The notes below the pieces were generated by a model. That model was not told where the DNA came from, made no database searches, and was given only the letters and a program-made list of their open reading frames with translations. Shown one piece after another: positions 8,741 to 17,885 of a DNA stretch of 64,000 nt. Position 1 is the first letter of the stretch. Each line of letters begins with the position of its first letter. Origin of the DNA: PWXP01 sp040772845 (lineage in GTDB: Bacteria; Planctomycetota; Planctomycetia; Pirellulales; Thermoguttaceae); assembly GCA_040772845.1 (NCBI GenBank), contig JAXGXG010000001.1, forward strand, positions 1,116,001 through 1,180,000. Direction: 5' to 3'. The position numbers and the translations under genes were made by a program.

Positions 8741-9936
8741 ATGGGATTCGCTTCTGGAAGAGGTCGGTTATGGATTTACCTGACGGCGTGGGGACTTGGC
8801 AGCCTTGCATCGTTGCCCGACGCAGCTTGCGCCGATGATCGACCGCAAGCCGGAGCCGCATTGGCCGTTCCGACATTTCACTGTCTGGGACTCTACTGGT
8901 CGCCGGAAGGCGGGGCAGCGGACAAGGAAGTCCTTGTTCGATTTCGGCAAAGAGGGACGGAGGATTGGAGCGAGGGGCTGCCTATGCGCTACAATCCGAT
9001 TCCCGAAACCGACGAGGACCTGGCCGACTACCGCGGCAGTATCGTCCATCTCGAGCCGGATACGGAGTATGAAGTCGAGATGAAACTCGCCGGCGCGGAA
9101 AGCGCCACACGACTGCTTGCGAAGACGTGGTGCGAGGCGTTTCCCGTGGGCGAAACGGTTCGCATCACCGACCGCGATACGCCGTTGGCCATTACGGAAT
9201 CCGGCACGGCAGACGCCTGGCGCGTCTATGACGGCCGCGGGGCGACCATCGATGTTACGGCAACCTCATAAGCCACTGTTGGGACGATGGCCTGGAAGTG
9301 GAAGGCGGCAACCGGAACGTGCGGGTCTGGGGCAACTACATCACGCAATCGATGATGATGATCGGCAACGCGGCCACCTCGATCGGTCCGCTCTACATCT
9401 GGAACAATGTCTGCGCTCGCAGCCAGTGGAAGCCGGACTATCACGGCGGTTATTTTCTGAAGATGGGCTACGCCGGCGGCGAGCATTGGATGACCGGCCG
9501 CCAGTATATCTTCCACAATACGCTGTTCGCGGCCGACCCGTGGCTTCCGACCGGCGGCCTGGGGGGTAACCGCATTGTCAAACACACCGTTTCGCGCAAC
9601 AACATTCTCCACGTACGTTCGCCGGAGAACCGCAGCGCGAGCGAGGCCAAAGAAAGCGTCGATAACGACTTCGACTACGACCTATACAACGGCAAAGTCC
9701 CCGAAGACCAGGAAGAGCACGGGATTCAGGGCGAGCCGACATATACCGCAGACGCCGGTTTCGATCCGGCAACCCGGACCGGCCGATTCCAACTTGTTCC
9801 GTCGAGTCCCGGTGCAGGCGTCGGGCAACCGCTGCCCAACTTCAGCAGCGGCTACACCGGTCGCGCGCCGGATGTGGGCGCCCACCAGCGGGGCGCCGGG
9901 CCCATACGGTACGGCGTAACGGCGTCCGTCCGTTGA
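8741..9936 (+). pseudogene. Secreted beta-helix protein gene, internally deleted and frameshifted
   Basis: The first part (8741-9271) has a signal peptide, then a fibronectin-III-like domain (EVLVRFRQRGTEDWSEGLPM, later LEPDTEYEVEMKL) and ends at DGRGATIDVTATS. From about 9259 a different frame continues with GNLISHCWDDGLEVEGGNRN and beta-helix-like Asn/Gly-rich text to the stop at 9936. The second half has an aligned end typical of right-handed beta-helix (pectate-lyase-like) proteins. The expected central helix turns are missing, so a deletion has joined the two halves out of frame. The family normally carries FN3-like and parallel beta-helix domains in one chain of well over 500 residues. 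It is unlikely to give a functional product. Confidence 0.75.
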
Positions 9937-10037
9937 AATCGCCAGGCAAGTCAGGTTCCTGCCTTCCTTTTCCGACAGGTTCTTACCGCATTGGAGGAGC
10001 CACCCCGTTTTCCGAAAGGCCCCAGCAGTTCGGCCAG

Positions 10038-11405
10038 CTACAGCGAACTGAGCTTCGAGAAACTGAGGGTTGAACTCAGCGGGAAAACGCCGTAGATGCC
10101 GCGAGTAAAGACCAGGTCGATGAAGTCGTCCGCCTGAAGAATCGCGCTCTTCGGGACGACAATGACGTCGGAGTCGGAGAGCCAGATCTCGCCGTTGGGG
10201 CACGGGTCGCGACCGAACAACGCGCCATTCACGTCCACCATGGTAGCCAGCAGGCGCCAGTCCTCGCCGCGGCGGAAGACGACAATCTGCTGCAAGTTCG
10301 CACCCACGTTCCAGCTTCCGGCCATGGCCAACGCCTGCATGAGCGTGGTCGGACCGGTCATCTCAAACCGTCCGGGCGTGGCCACTTCGCCCAAGACGTA
10401 GATATGGCGAGGCGCCCGCGCCACCAGGACGGGCACGACCTCGATGCCGGAGATGTGCTCTCGGTACCGCTCGTTGAGTTCTTCGCCGAGTTCCGTGAGG
10501 GTGAGCCCCTGGACATAGACCGAGCCGAGGACCGGCAGGGCGATATCGCCGGAAGGGGTGACGCGGGCAAGCCGCTGCAAACCGCCGCGGCCATAGCGCG
10601 CATCGACGGTCGCGCGGAGGTCTTCCAAGCGGGTATTCACCCGGAGCGGCGTGACGGTGATGGAAGGCGTTTTGTAGTATTTCTTGTAGAGTTCCTCCAG
10701 GTCGGCAGTCAGGTCAACGACCGATTTCTTCGCCGCCTCCACCTGGCCGAGCAGTCGAAGCGTGATGGTGCCGTCCGGCTGGATCAGCAGATCGCGGTTC
10801 AATTCCGGGTCGGTAAACGACTCGACCCGGACTTCGTCGCCGATTTCCAGGCGGTAGGGGCCGGACATCTCCTCGCGTGTGAGCCGGTAGACCAGATCGA
10901 GTTCATCGTCCACTCGCAGCCGATACTCCATGACGTGCGGCAGCCGGGCCGGCCCGGCATACTCGCCCTGCGCGTACTGCTGCCACTGGATCATGCGCGC
11001 CTGCTCCCAACCATTTCGGCAGCAGCCGTTGGCGCAGTCGACCCCGCACCGGTAGTATCCGCCGCCAGGCATGCACGCCTGGCACAGCATGACCTCGCTA
11101 CGTTCCTCGGGCAAGATGGGGCGTCCGTTGAGGCAACGTTCGCGTCTGGCCGTTTTCACCGGAGAAGGATCGGGCGACGCGAGGTAGACGGCATGGGCCG
11201 TGGTATCGGCCGCCCGGGCTTGTTGCATCGCCTGTTCATCGTCCGCGTCGCACGTGCAGCGTCCACGGCAGTCGGCGACTGCGGCCACCCAGTCGCGTCC
11301 GATTGGGGTCGCGATTGCCATGAGGGCCAGCGCAGCCGCAACCGGCGCGCACCAACGAAGGCCGGCGTCGGACAACGTGGGAAAACGGTCGGCAAAGCGA
11401 GGCAT
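10038..11405 (-). CDS. Wza-like polysaccharide export protein with Cys-rich N-terminal region
   Basis: The 455-residue protein has an N-terminal hydrophobic segment (about 19-33). A Poly_export domain begins near YRLEIGDEVRVESFTDPELN and carries the QPDGTITLRLLGQVEAA block. SLBB-type domains follow, marked by ITVTPLRVNT, TPSGDIALPVLGSV and IYVLGEVATPGRFEMTGPTT. Such proteins form the outer-envelope channel for capsule or exopolysaccharide export. Unusually, residues about 45-130 hold ten cysteines (for example CRGRCTC, LCQACMPGG and CGVDCANGCC). A good AGGAG site lies 9-10 bases before ATG 11405. It follows the TPR gene by 6 bases, so the two are probably one transcript. No Wzc kinase or glycosyltransferases are adjacent. 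Confidence 0.85.
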   Translation of the reverse strand: MPRFADRFPTLSDAGLRWCAPVAAALALMAIATPIGRDWVAAVADCRGRCTCDADDEQAMQQARAADTTAHAVYLASPDPSPVKTARRERCLNGRPILPEERSEVMLCQACMPGGGYYRCGVDCANGCCRNGWEQARMIQWQQYAQGEYAGPARLPHVMEYRLRVDDELDLVYRLTREEMSGPYRLEIGDEVRVESFTDPELNRDLLIQPDGTITLRLLGQVEAAKKSVVDLTADLEELYKKYYKTPSITVTPLRVNTRLEDLRATVDARYGRGGLQRLARVTPSGDIALPVLGSVYVQGLTLTELGEELNERYREHISGIEVVPVLVARAPRHIYVLGEVATPGRFEMTGPTTLMQALAMAGSWNVGANLQQIVVFRRGEDWRLLATMVDVNGALFGRDPCPNGEIWLSDSDVIVVPKSAILQADDFIDLVFTRGIYGVFPLSSTLSFSKLSSL

Positions 11406-11411
11406 GGGGCG

Positions 11412-12926
11412 TTATCTCCTGTGGGATCGCGAAACGCTGCTGGGAACCTGGCTGGTGTGAGGCGCCGCATGCACGCGCGAATCGACGTGCGTGGCGGCGA
11501 ACGCGGCTGGCGAGAGCCACCGGACCTTGTCGGAACCGGCACTCCTTCCACCCCGAGCCGTCTGTTTCGCGATGGCATCGGCCATGCGCTGCGCATATTG
11601 GGCCTTGTCTTTGTCTCCCAGGTGGTCGTGCACCTTCGCCAGGTTTCGCCAACTGATCGACTGCGGATTCACCGCGACGGCATGCTCCAATACCCTGCGG
11701 GCGCCAATCCAGTGGCCGGCCCGCGCCAGGAGCACGCCCAGGTCGTTTGCGGCCATCAGGTTGTTCGGATGAACGAGCAGCGCCGCCTGGAAGAACGCCA
11801 CCGCTTTCGGTTCGGCGGCCGGCAATTCGACGGCCGGATTGCGGGCGGCGGCGGCGTGCAGTTTTCCCAGTCCATGCAAGGCCATGGAGCCGGCCACTTC
11901 GTCGCCCATGGCCGCAGCCAACCTTTCCTGGGCAAAGGTGAAGTAGGTCTTCAGGGCAACCATGGGGGTCAAGGAGTCTGACGCCTGCTGTTTCAGGACC
12001 GGGGTGCGATGGCCTCGAACAATCGCCGCGAGATCCAGATCAGCTTCCAGACGCGCGCCGCGCGGCAAGAAGTCTTCTGCCTCTCGGACCGCTTCGAGCC
12101 CTTCGGCCAATGCCAGGCTGTGCGTTCGCGTAGCATCTTCCGTATCGAGTCCTTGGGCCAGAAGACGCATCGCGATAATGAACTGAAAGCGTGCCGCGAA
12201 AACCGCATTCCGCCCGGCCAAGTCGAAACCGCGACGCGTGTGCCGATCGGCCTCGCGTGCGATCCGCTCCAGTTGCTCGGAACGGTCATCGGCGCCGGAT
12301 GGAGACACGGTTTCTGTTTCTGCCGTTCTATCTTTCGGTTCCGCCGCGACTGCTGGTGATGGAATCGGGTCGGTTGCCAGCGCCGGTGCCGGCAAAACGG
12401 ATCGGACGCGCGGCGTGGGAAGCGAAGCCGGCTCCGCCGGAGCAGGAACGTGCAGCATCGGGCAATCCGGGATCGCCGGACCAAAGCCATCTGCCCCAGC
12501 GGCGAGTGCCGTTCGGCCGCCCGTCCCCGCGCCGGGTGGCGATGCGGCAGCAGACGCCGGTGCGTCCAAAACCGCCAACCCCTCGTCTGGTGTGATCAGA
12601 ACCGAACCCGCAGAAGCAACCTCATCCTTGTCGCCAGCCTCCGATGCGCAGACGATCTCCCGCGAGGGTTCGACAATAGGTGGTAGTCGCCGTACGCGAT
12701 CGCGTGCAAGAAACAACCGCGGTCGCGAAATGGGTCGCGCATCCGATTCCGGCAGGTTACCCGGCACGGCAGGCGGCATGACGGCGACATCGTTCGGGGT
12801 AGAATACCCACAAACGGGCAGATCAGGGTCCGCCGTATGCTCTGCCAGCCAAAGCCCTCCAAAGGCAAGGCCGACCAGCAGACATGCCAGAACCGGCCGA
12901 AGCCGGATACTCCCGTGGCGATCCAT
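11412..12926 (-). CDS. Membrane-anchored TPR protein, partner of polysaccharide export gene
   Basis: The product of about 504 residues begins with a short basic stretch and a single hydrophobic segment (PVLACLLVGLAFGGLWLA), so it is membrane-anchored or secreted. A long Pro/Ala-rich low-complexity region follows. The C-terminal half is helical with TPR-like repeats, clearest around NPAVELPAAEPKAVAFFQAAL, ANDLGVLLARAGHWIGARR and WRNLAKVHDHLGDKDKAQYA. I chose ATG 12926, which has GGAAGA 7 bases upstream, over a longer frame from 12989. The gene ends 6 bases before the Wza-like gene, which suggests a role in assembling or regulating polysaccharide export. Confidence 0.72.
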   Translation of the reverse strand: MDRHGSIRLRPVLACLLVGLAFGGLWLAEHTADPDLPVCGYSTPNDVAVMPPAVPGNLPESDARPISRPRLFLARDRVRRLPPIVEPSREIVCASEAGDKDEVASAGSVLITPDEGLAVLDAPASAAASPPGAGTGGRTALAAGADGFGPAIPDCPMLHVPAPAEPASLPTPRVRSVLPAPALATDPIPSPAVAAEPKDRTAETETVSPSGADDRSEQLERIAREADRHTRRGFDLAGRNAVFAARFQFIIAMRLLAQGLDTEDATRTHSLALAEGLEAVREAEDFLPRGARLEADLDLAAIVRGHRTPVLKQQASDSLTPMVALKTYFTFAQERLAAAMGDEVAGSMALHGLGKLHAAAARNPAVELPAAEPKAVAFFQAALLVHPNNLMAANDLGVLLARAGHWIGARRVLEHAVAVNPQSISWRNLAKVHDHLGDKDKAQYAQRMADAIAKQTARGGRSAGSDKVRWLSPAAFAATHVDSRVHAAPHTSQVPSSVSRSHRR

Positions 12927-13349
12927 ACATTCTTCCGTGATCGAAAGCCAGCGTATTCCAGGCGGGCGCCATCCGATGCCACCCGCCAACAGTCGTCTTC
13001 CATAACCGACTGCCTTTGGGTCCGATCGTCCGGCCTATTCCGTTGCGCTCAGAGAAAACGTCTGGAGCGACGACCGCACCGCGGCCAGCGCCCGAACAGC
13101 CGTCAAAGGCCGTTCGAGTGGAACATGGCATTCGTCAGCGCCAGTACAACCCCTCCCGGCTCTGTCCGCGGAATACGCTTTTCAATCAACAGGAAAGGAA
13201 CAGGACAGACAATCCGGCGCCATCCGACAATACCCCTAAGGAATGTGCCGGTTGCGCCGGTCGCAAGGAGAGGGAAATGGCAGGTGAATCGGCAAGGCAG
13301 TGAAACCGAAGCTACATATGTAGTAGTACCTGACCCTGGGGCAAAGCCT
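12927..13349. other. Divergent intergenic region between TPR/export operon and response regulator
   Basis: No supported gene. It contains the divergent promoters of the minus-strand export operon and the plus-strand receiver gene. A perfect 12-bp palindrome lies just upstream of the receiver gene and is listed separately. Confidence 0.5.
13312..13323. promoter_or_regulatory. Perfect palindrome upstream of response regulator
   Basis: CTACATATGTAG is a perfect 12-bp inverted repeat ending 26 bases before the receiver gene's ATG. It could be an operator; no matching second copy was seen in the window. Confidence 0.4.
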
Positions 13350-13760
13350 ATGTTTCCGACCTCGCAAGATTCTCCCCTCGTACTGGTAGTCGACGACGAG
13401 CAGTCGGTCTTGGACGAGGTGGCCGCCGCACTGCAGGCAGACGGATTCCGCTGCACGCTGTGTACCACGCCAGCCGATGCCTTGGCCAAGGCGCTCGCCG
13501 AAGCGCCCGAGTTGATCATTTCGGATATCAACTTGCAGGGGCACAGCGGCCTGGAGATGTGCGAAGAGATCAAGTCGAATGCCGAGCTGCGAGACTTGCC
13601 CGTAATGTTCCTCTCCGGTGCGCAGATTCCCGACATCATTCGGCGTAGCCATGCGGCCGGCGGTACGTACTATCTTCGGAAGCCGTTCGATCCCGAAGTG
13701 CTCGTCGAACTGGTACACAAGGCCCTCTACATGCCCCACCTGGTCGCCGCTCGACAGTAA
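13350..13760 (+). CDS. Single-domain response regulator (CheY-like receiver)
   Basis: The 136-residue protein is a lone REC domain. The acidic pocket is visible as VVDDEQ, the phospho-acceptor Asp lies in LIISDINLQGHSGLEM, the conserved Ser/Thr is in PVMFLSGA and the Lys is in YYLRKPFDPEVL. There is no output domain, so it acts by protein contact or as a phosphorelay intermediate. It is monocistronic and lies downstream of a perfect palindrome. An orphan histidine kinase with a hydrogenase-like sensor lies 10 kb away in the window and could be its partner, but that is only a possibility. A longer upstream frame exists but lacks any domain. Confidence 0.88.
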   Translation: MFPTSQDSPLVLVVDDEQSVLDEVAAALQADGFRCTLCTTPADALAKALAEAPELIISDINLQGHSGLEMCEEIKSNAELRDLPVMFLSGAQIPDIIRRSHAAGGTYYLRKPFDPEVLVELVHKALYMPHLVAARQ

Positions 13761-13819
13761 TCGACAGGCCACCTCTCCCGGCGGCTGAATGCCCGTCCCC
13801 TGTAGTGTTCTCGCTTTGG

Positions 13820-13850
13820 AGGAAGGCAGTACGTCGCGTCCAGCCTTCCT
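13820..13850. terminator. Hairpin between convergent genes
   Basis: An 8-bp perfect stem AGGAAGGC/GCCTTCCT (13820-13827 with 13843-13850) encloses a 15-base loop between two convergent genes. The T-tract is weak (TCTCT), so factor-independent termination is uncertain. Confidence 0.4.
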
Positions 13851-13867
13851 TCTCTGGCGGAAACGCT

Positions 13868-14284
13868 TCACGTTAGGTGTTGCCGGATGAACTCCGCCGG
13901 GGCGATGGGGTTAGGCTTGTAGGGCGCCCCGGCCAGCGGGGCAAAATGGGCATCGTCGGTAATCACGTAATCGGCGTTCGCTGCGATCGCGCAATCAGAA
14001 AACTTGTTGTCATCCGGGTCTACCGCGATGACATGAAACTGGTATTGGGGATCTGAATAGATCAGCAAGTCACCTAGCTGGTCGGCTAAGTCGAACACCC
14101 GCTCCAACTGTTGCCACCGACCGGGCCCGCTGCGCTGCGTGATCAGTTCGCGGTATTCGGCCAGAATCGCTGTGCTTACCGCCCATTGGTAACGCCGGTT
14201 GAGCCAACCGTGGATGATGATCTCGTATGGGTGGCCGGACTTCGCCGCCTGCAACAGTACGTTCGTGTCGATGCAGACGATCAT
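13868..14284 (-). CDS. PIN-domain toxin (VapC-like)
   Basis: The 138-residue protein is a complete PIN domain ribonuclease. It opens with MIVCIDTNVLLQA (Asp6 is the first metal ligand), has the mid-chain acidic position in ILAEYRELI and ends with the acidic cluster DDNKFSDCAIAANADYVITDD. This layout fits the PIN_3-type toxins that cleave RNA in type II toxin-antitoxin pairs. The ATG at 14284 overlaps the TGA of the upstream small gene by four bases (ATGA), which couples translation of toxin to antitoxin. The gene order antitoxin-toxin is the usual one. Confidence 0.82.
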   Translation of the reverse strand: MIVCIDTNVLLQAAKSGHPYEIIIHGWLNRRYQWAVSTAILAEYRELITQRSGPGRWQQLERVFDLADQLGDLLIYSDPQYQFHVIAVDPDDNKFSDCAIAANADYVITDDAHFAPLAGAPYKPNPIAPAEFIRQHLT

Positions 14285-14505
14285 GCCTGGCTTCGCAGGG
14301 CCTGACGCGCCTCCTTGAGAACCTCGTTGAGCCGCTCGTACTTCCCTGCCTCCCAGTCGGCGGTGATTTCTTCCGAGAACTGTCCCCAAGCAGATCGCAA
14401 TCGTAGTTCACTGGCGAGCCGGTGTAGCACAAAAATCTCCTCGTCGGGCAGGCTATCGAGCTGGTCCCGCAGGTCCTGCCGCAGCATTTCGGCCGTTTGT
14501 GGCAT
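14281..14505 (-). CDS. Putative antitoxin partner of the PIN toxin
   Basis: The 74-residue protein is highly charged and predicted helical, beginning MPQTAEMLRQDLRDQLDSLP. It has no recognised DNA-binding domain by eye; it resembles the helical small partner proteins found next to PIN_3 toxins. I chose ATG 14505, which has GGAG nine bases upstream, rather than the TTG at 14520. It overlaps the toxin by four bases. The function is inferred from the position. Confidence 0.68.
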   Translation of the reverse strand: MPQTAEMLRQDLRDQLDSLPDEEIFVLHRLASELRLRSAWGQFSEEITADWEAGKYERLNEVLKEARQALRSQA

Positions 14506-14856
14506 GGCGTTCCACTCCAATCGCTTGAGACGGTTCCCCTACTTACAGAATACCACAGCCATCGGTAGTTGACTACTGGCGAACCCGCGAGGCCAACATA
14601 GTCCCGCCGGGGGGTTATCGTGTCTGTTCTGTGGGCTACAACTCGACATGGGCGAAGCGGTGGTTTCTCTCGCCTGGCAATGCACTCCGAAATTCGCGAT
14701 TCCGCAATCTAGCCCCCAGGAATAGGCCTTGCAGCCTGCAACGTTTCGCTTCACAATAAGCGATTCGCGGTACGAGGCGGCGTTTGGCCCATGGTTCGGG
14801 TGCAGGCTGGGCGTCGGTACCGCAACGGTCCGGAAAGGAGCGCAAGAGCGGTCGCT
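14506..14856. other. Intergenic region upstream of rnf operon
   Basis: No supported gene apart from a possible longer N-terminus of RnfC from ATG 14791. It should hold the rnf promoter and the divergent promoter of the toxin-antitoxin pair. No clear regulatory element is visible. Confidence 0.45.
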
Positions 14857-16206
14857 ATGCCAATTTCTAGTATCATTGCCCAGCTTACCTTTGCGCGAGG
14901 AGTCCACCCTCCGGAGTGCAAGGACTTGGCGGAGTACTGCCCGATAGAGGTGCTCCCGACCCCAGCGAAGGTAGTTATCCCGCTGCTTCAGCATTTGGGT
15001 GCTCTTTGCTTGGCCACGGTCAAGCCGCGGCAAGAGGTTGAGTTGGGCGACATGGTGGGCGAGGCAACGGCACCGGTTTCTGCACCGGTCCACGCCAGTG
15101 TGCGAGGGCGAATCGGACGGCCGACGACCGTGACTCTGCCCAACGGGCGCCATGTCCCGGCGATCGTGATTGAAGCTGCCGCCGACCAGCCGTTGGAAGG
15201 CGATGCCTTGCTGGCCGAGATGGTTGCTGGCGAATACACGACCGATCAGTTGGGGCACTACATGCCGCAAGCCATCCGGCAGGCAGCGCACGCCGCCGGG
15301 CTGGTGGGACTTGGCGGCGCGGCCTTTCCGACGCATATCAAGCTGTCGCCTCGGGAAGAGACGCCGATCGACACCTTGCTGATCAACGGATGCGAGTGCG
15401 AGCCGTATCTGACTGCCGACGACCAACTGATGCAGGTGGGTTCGCGGCCGATCCTTAGCGGTGCTTTGTTGGCCCAGATTGCCACGGGAGCGAGCCGGGT
15501 CATTGTGGCCATCGAAGGCAACAAGCCGCGGGCCATCCAGGCGATGGAAGAGGCGATTCGGGGCACGGCAATCGAGATGTGCATCCTGAAGCCGACGTAT
15601 CCGCAGGGGGGCGAAAAGCAGTTGATCGATGCCGTACTGCGCCGCGAGATTCCTGCCGGAAAGCTGCCGTTGGACGTCGGTGTGGTTGTCATGAATGTGG
15701 GCACGGCTGCCGCCTTGGCGAGGGCCGTGGTCCATGGCCGGCCGCTGACGCATCGGGTGGTGACCGTATCCGGCGGCGGCATCCGCCGCCCGGCAAACGT
15801 GCTGGTTCCTGTCGGCGCCAGCTATCGGCAACTGATCGAACATTGCGGCGGACTGCGCGACAGCGCCGTCCGCATTGTCGCCGGCGGTCCCATGATGGGC
15901 TTCACCCTGGGCTCGCTCGACGCGCCGGTCACCAAGGGGACCAGTGGAATCACGGTCCTTTCGGAGCGTGAAGTGCGACGGGCGAAGGAAACGCCGTGTC
16001 TGCGTTGCGGACGTTGTGTCGAGGTCTGCCCCATGCATCTGGTGCCGACCAAGCTGGGTCTGGCGGCCCGCGCGCAGAATGCGGAGTTGGCCCGGCGTCA
16101 CCACATTTCGGCATGTGTCGAGTGCGGTTGTTGCGCCTACGTATGCCCGGCGCAGCTTCCGCTGGTGCAATTGATTCGCCTGGGCAAGGTGCTTGCCCGG
16201 CATTGA
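14857..16206 (+). CDS. rnfC: Rnf complex subunit C (NADH-binding, Fe-S)
   Basis: RnfC is the soluble electron-input/output subunit of the membrane ferredoxin:NAD+ oxidoreductase. The protein (449 residues from this start) has GLVGLGGAAFPTHIKL (Gly-rich nucleotide/FMN fold), NGCECEPYLTADDQLM, and two [4Fe-4S] motifs near the C-terminus, CLRCGRCVEVCP and CVECGCCAYVCP. I use the ATG at 14857 (MPISSII...) because the family begins close to the FARGVHPPE motif; an ATG at 14791 is also possible. The usual length is 430-470 residues. It is the first of six co-directional rnf genes. Confidence 0.93.
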   Translation: MPISSIIAQLTFARGVHPPECKDLAEYCPIEVLPTPAKVVIPLLQHLGALCLATVKPRQEVELGDMVGEATAPVSAPVHASVRGRIGRPTTVTLPNGRHVPAIVIEAAADQPLEGDALLAEMVAGEYTTDQLGHYMPQAIRQAAHAAGLVGLGGAAFPTHIKLSPREETPIDTLLINGCECEPYLTADDQLMQVGSRPILSGALLAQIATGASRVIVAIEGNKPRAIQAMEEAIRGTAIEMCILKPTYPQGGEKQLIDAVLRREIPAGKLPLDVGVVVMNVGTAAALARAVVHGRPLTHRVVTVSGGGIRRPANVLVPVGASYRQLIEHCGGLRDSAVRIVAGGPMMGFTLGSLDAPVTKGTSGITVLSEREVRRAKETPCLRCGRCVEVCPMHLVPTKLGLAARAQNAELARRHHISACVECGCCAYVCPAQLPLVQLIRLGKVLARH

Positions 16207-16247
16207 GGTCCCCCACCTATTGAACTTTCCACGGTTCTGGATTACGA

Positions 16248-17240
16248 ATGCCCGACATTCCGCTTCCCCCGCTGATCGAGGTTGCCCCGTCGCCGCACGT
16301 GGCGGAGCCCACTTCCACAACGCGGCGCATGATGATTGACGTGCTCATTGCCATGCTCCCCGTGCTGGTCATGGCCGTGGTCGTGTTCCACTGGTATGCC
16401 GTGGTGCAGATGGGCATGTGTGTCCTGTGCTGCCTGATCACCGAGGCGGTCTGTTGCCGTGTTCGCGGCCAACCGATTCCTATCGGCGATTATTCCGCAA
16501 CGGTCACCGGGGTCATCCTGGGCTTGTCGCTGCCGTGGGCAGCGCCGTGGTACATCAGCGTTCTGGCATCCGTCGTAGCGATCGGCCTGGGAAAGTTCGT
16601 CTTCGGCGGGTTGGGGTACAATCTTTTCAACCCAGCCATGGTCGGGCGCGCGTTCGTCATGCTCAGCTTCGCTCGCGAGTTGGGGGCGGCCGCCTATGTC
16701 GTGCTCCACTCAAACCTGGAAATCCTCACGCAACCGACGCCCCTGACCTTTGCCAAGGAAGCGACCCGGGCCTTGGGCGCCGAGAGCTTCTGGCCCCTGT
16801 TCGTCGGACAAGTGAACGGCTCGCCTGGCGAAACCAGCGCCGTCGCCCTGATGATCGGCGGGTTGTACCTGTGCATACGTCGCTCCGCGGCATGGGGGAT
16901 CCCTGCCGGCATGCTCCTGGCCGGATTCCTGACGGCCGAGGGGTTGTACGCGGCAGGTCTCACCTCCTATCCGCCGCTGTACCATCTGATTACCGGTTCG
17001 TTCCTATTCGGGGCATTTTTCATTGCGACGGACCCGGTCACGAGCCCGGTCATCCACCGGGGACAGTTCCTGTTCGGCGTGGGCGTGGGCGTACTTTCGA
17101 TTACCATTCGCGTCTTCAGCGGATACCCGGAGGGTGTCATGTTCGCCATCCTGCTGATGAACGCCGCCGTTCCACTGATCAACCGCTGGACCATTCCTCG
17201 ACCGGTGGGTGGTCCTGTGATTCCGAGACCGCTTTCCTGA
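16248..17240 (+). CDS. rnfD: Rnf complex subunit D (FMN-bearing membrane protein)
   Basis: The 330-residue integral membrane protein carries the conserved GLGYNLFNPAMVGRAFVML signature and several hydrophobic helices. In the family a covalent FMN is attached to a Thr in a (S/T)xATPL-like motif; here TQPTPLTFAK at about residue 160 is the best match. RnfD forms the quinone- and FMN-containing membrane core with RnfE, RnfA and RnfG. It follows rnfC by 41 bases. No strong Shine-Dalgarno is seen, as for several genes here. Confidence 0.92.
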   Translation: MPDIPLPPLIEVAPSPHVAEPTSTTRRMMIDVLIAMLPVLVMAVVVFHWYAVVQMGMCVLCCLITEAVCCRVRGQPIPIGDYSATVTGVILGLSLPWAAPWYISVLASVVAIGLGKFVFGGLGYNLFNPAMVGRAFVMLSFARELGAAAYVVLHSNLEILTQPTPLTFAKEATRALGAESFWPLFVGQVNGSPGETSAVALMIGGLYLCIRRSAAWGIPAGMLLAGFLTAEGLYAAGLTSYPPLYHLITGSFLFGAFFIATDPVTSPVIHRGQFLFGVGVGVLSITIRVFSGYPEGVMFAILLMNAAVPLINRWTIPRPVGGPVIPRPLS

Positions 17241-17284
17241 ACCCTTTCTGTCATCACAACGAGTAACCCAATCGGCAACGACTC

Positions 17285-17881
17285 ATGGATTCCGACGCAC
17301 CCCAAGGCGGCTACCTGCGGCAAGCGTGGCTTGTGATCTTTCTTGGTCTGCTGTACGGCGGCGCCCTGGCCGGCGTACAGACGTCTCTGGGAAATCGCAT
17401 TGAACAGAACCGTCGCGCAGAGACGCTGCGCGTCATCCCGGAGATTGTCCCCGGCGCCGATGTGGCCCACACCGAGGAGATTACCGTTACCGGAGCCGAC
17501 GGCGAGCCCCGCCGGGTCTTCAAGGTCCACAATGCGCAAGGGGAGCTCATCGGATGGGTACTGCCGACAGGCGGCCTGGGATTTGCCGATCGGATCGACC
17601 TGCTCATCGGCCTGGATGCCGAACGGATCACCATCACCGGTATGTACGTACTGGATCAGAAGGAAACGCCGGGGCTGGGAAACTTCATTGCCGGCGAGCC
17701 GTTCCGCGGGCAGTTTGCCGGCAAATCGGCCGAAGAGCCCCTGGTGGTCATCAAAGAGGACCCCAAGGTAGGCAAGAACCAGATTCGGGCACTCGGCGGC
17801 GCCACGATTTCCAGCGAGAGCGTGGCCAACATCGTCAATACCACAATCGCCAACTTGCGGGACGCCCTGCAAAACAAGTAA
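17285..17881 (+). CDS. rnfG: Rnf complex subunit G (FMN-binding protein)
   Basis: The 198-residue protein has an N-terminal membrane anchor (WLVIFLGLLYGGALAG) followed by an FMN_bind domain. The FMN attachment motif SGAT(S/T)S is present as GGATISSESV near residue 173, with the Thr as the expected covalent FMN ligand. LGLDAERITITGMYVLDQKE and the TPGLGN motif are typical of RnfG/NqrC. It lies 44 bases after rnfD. Confidence 0.93.
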   Translation: MDSDAPQGGYLRQAWLVIFLGLLYGGALAGVQTSLGNRIEQNRRAETLRVIPEIVPGADVAHTEEITVTGADGEPRRVFKVHNAQGELIGWVLPTGGLGFADRIDLLIGLDAERITITGMYVLDQKETPGLGNFIAGEPFRGQFAGKSAEEPLVVIKEDPKVGKNQIRALGGATISSESVANIVNTTIANLRDALQNK

Positions 17882-17885
17882 CGGA

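Noticed and set aside
10404..11981. A 525-codon plus-strand frame opposite the export operon
   Set aside because: It is antisense to two well-supported genes and shows no motif.
12837..13349. A longer N-terminus for the receiver gene
   Set aside because: It has no domain and would cross the divergent promoter region and the minus-strand TPR gene; the REC domain starts right after ATG 13350.
14539..16320. A 593-codon minus-strand frame opposite rnfC
   Set aside because: The plus strand has clear RnfC motifs and operon order; the minus frame has none.
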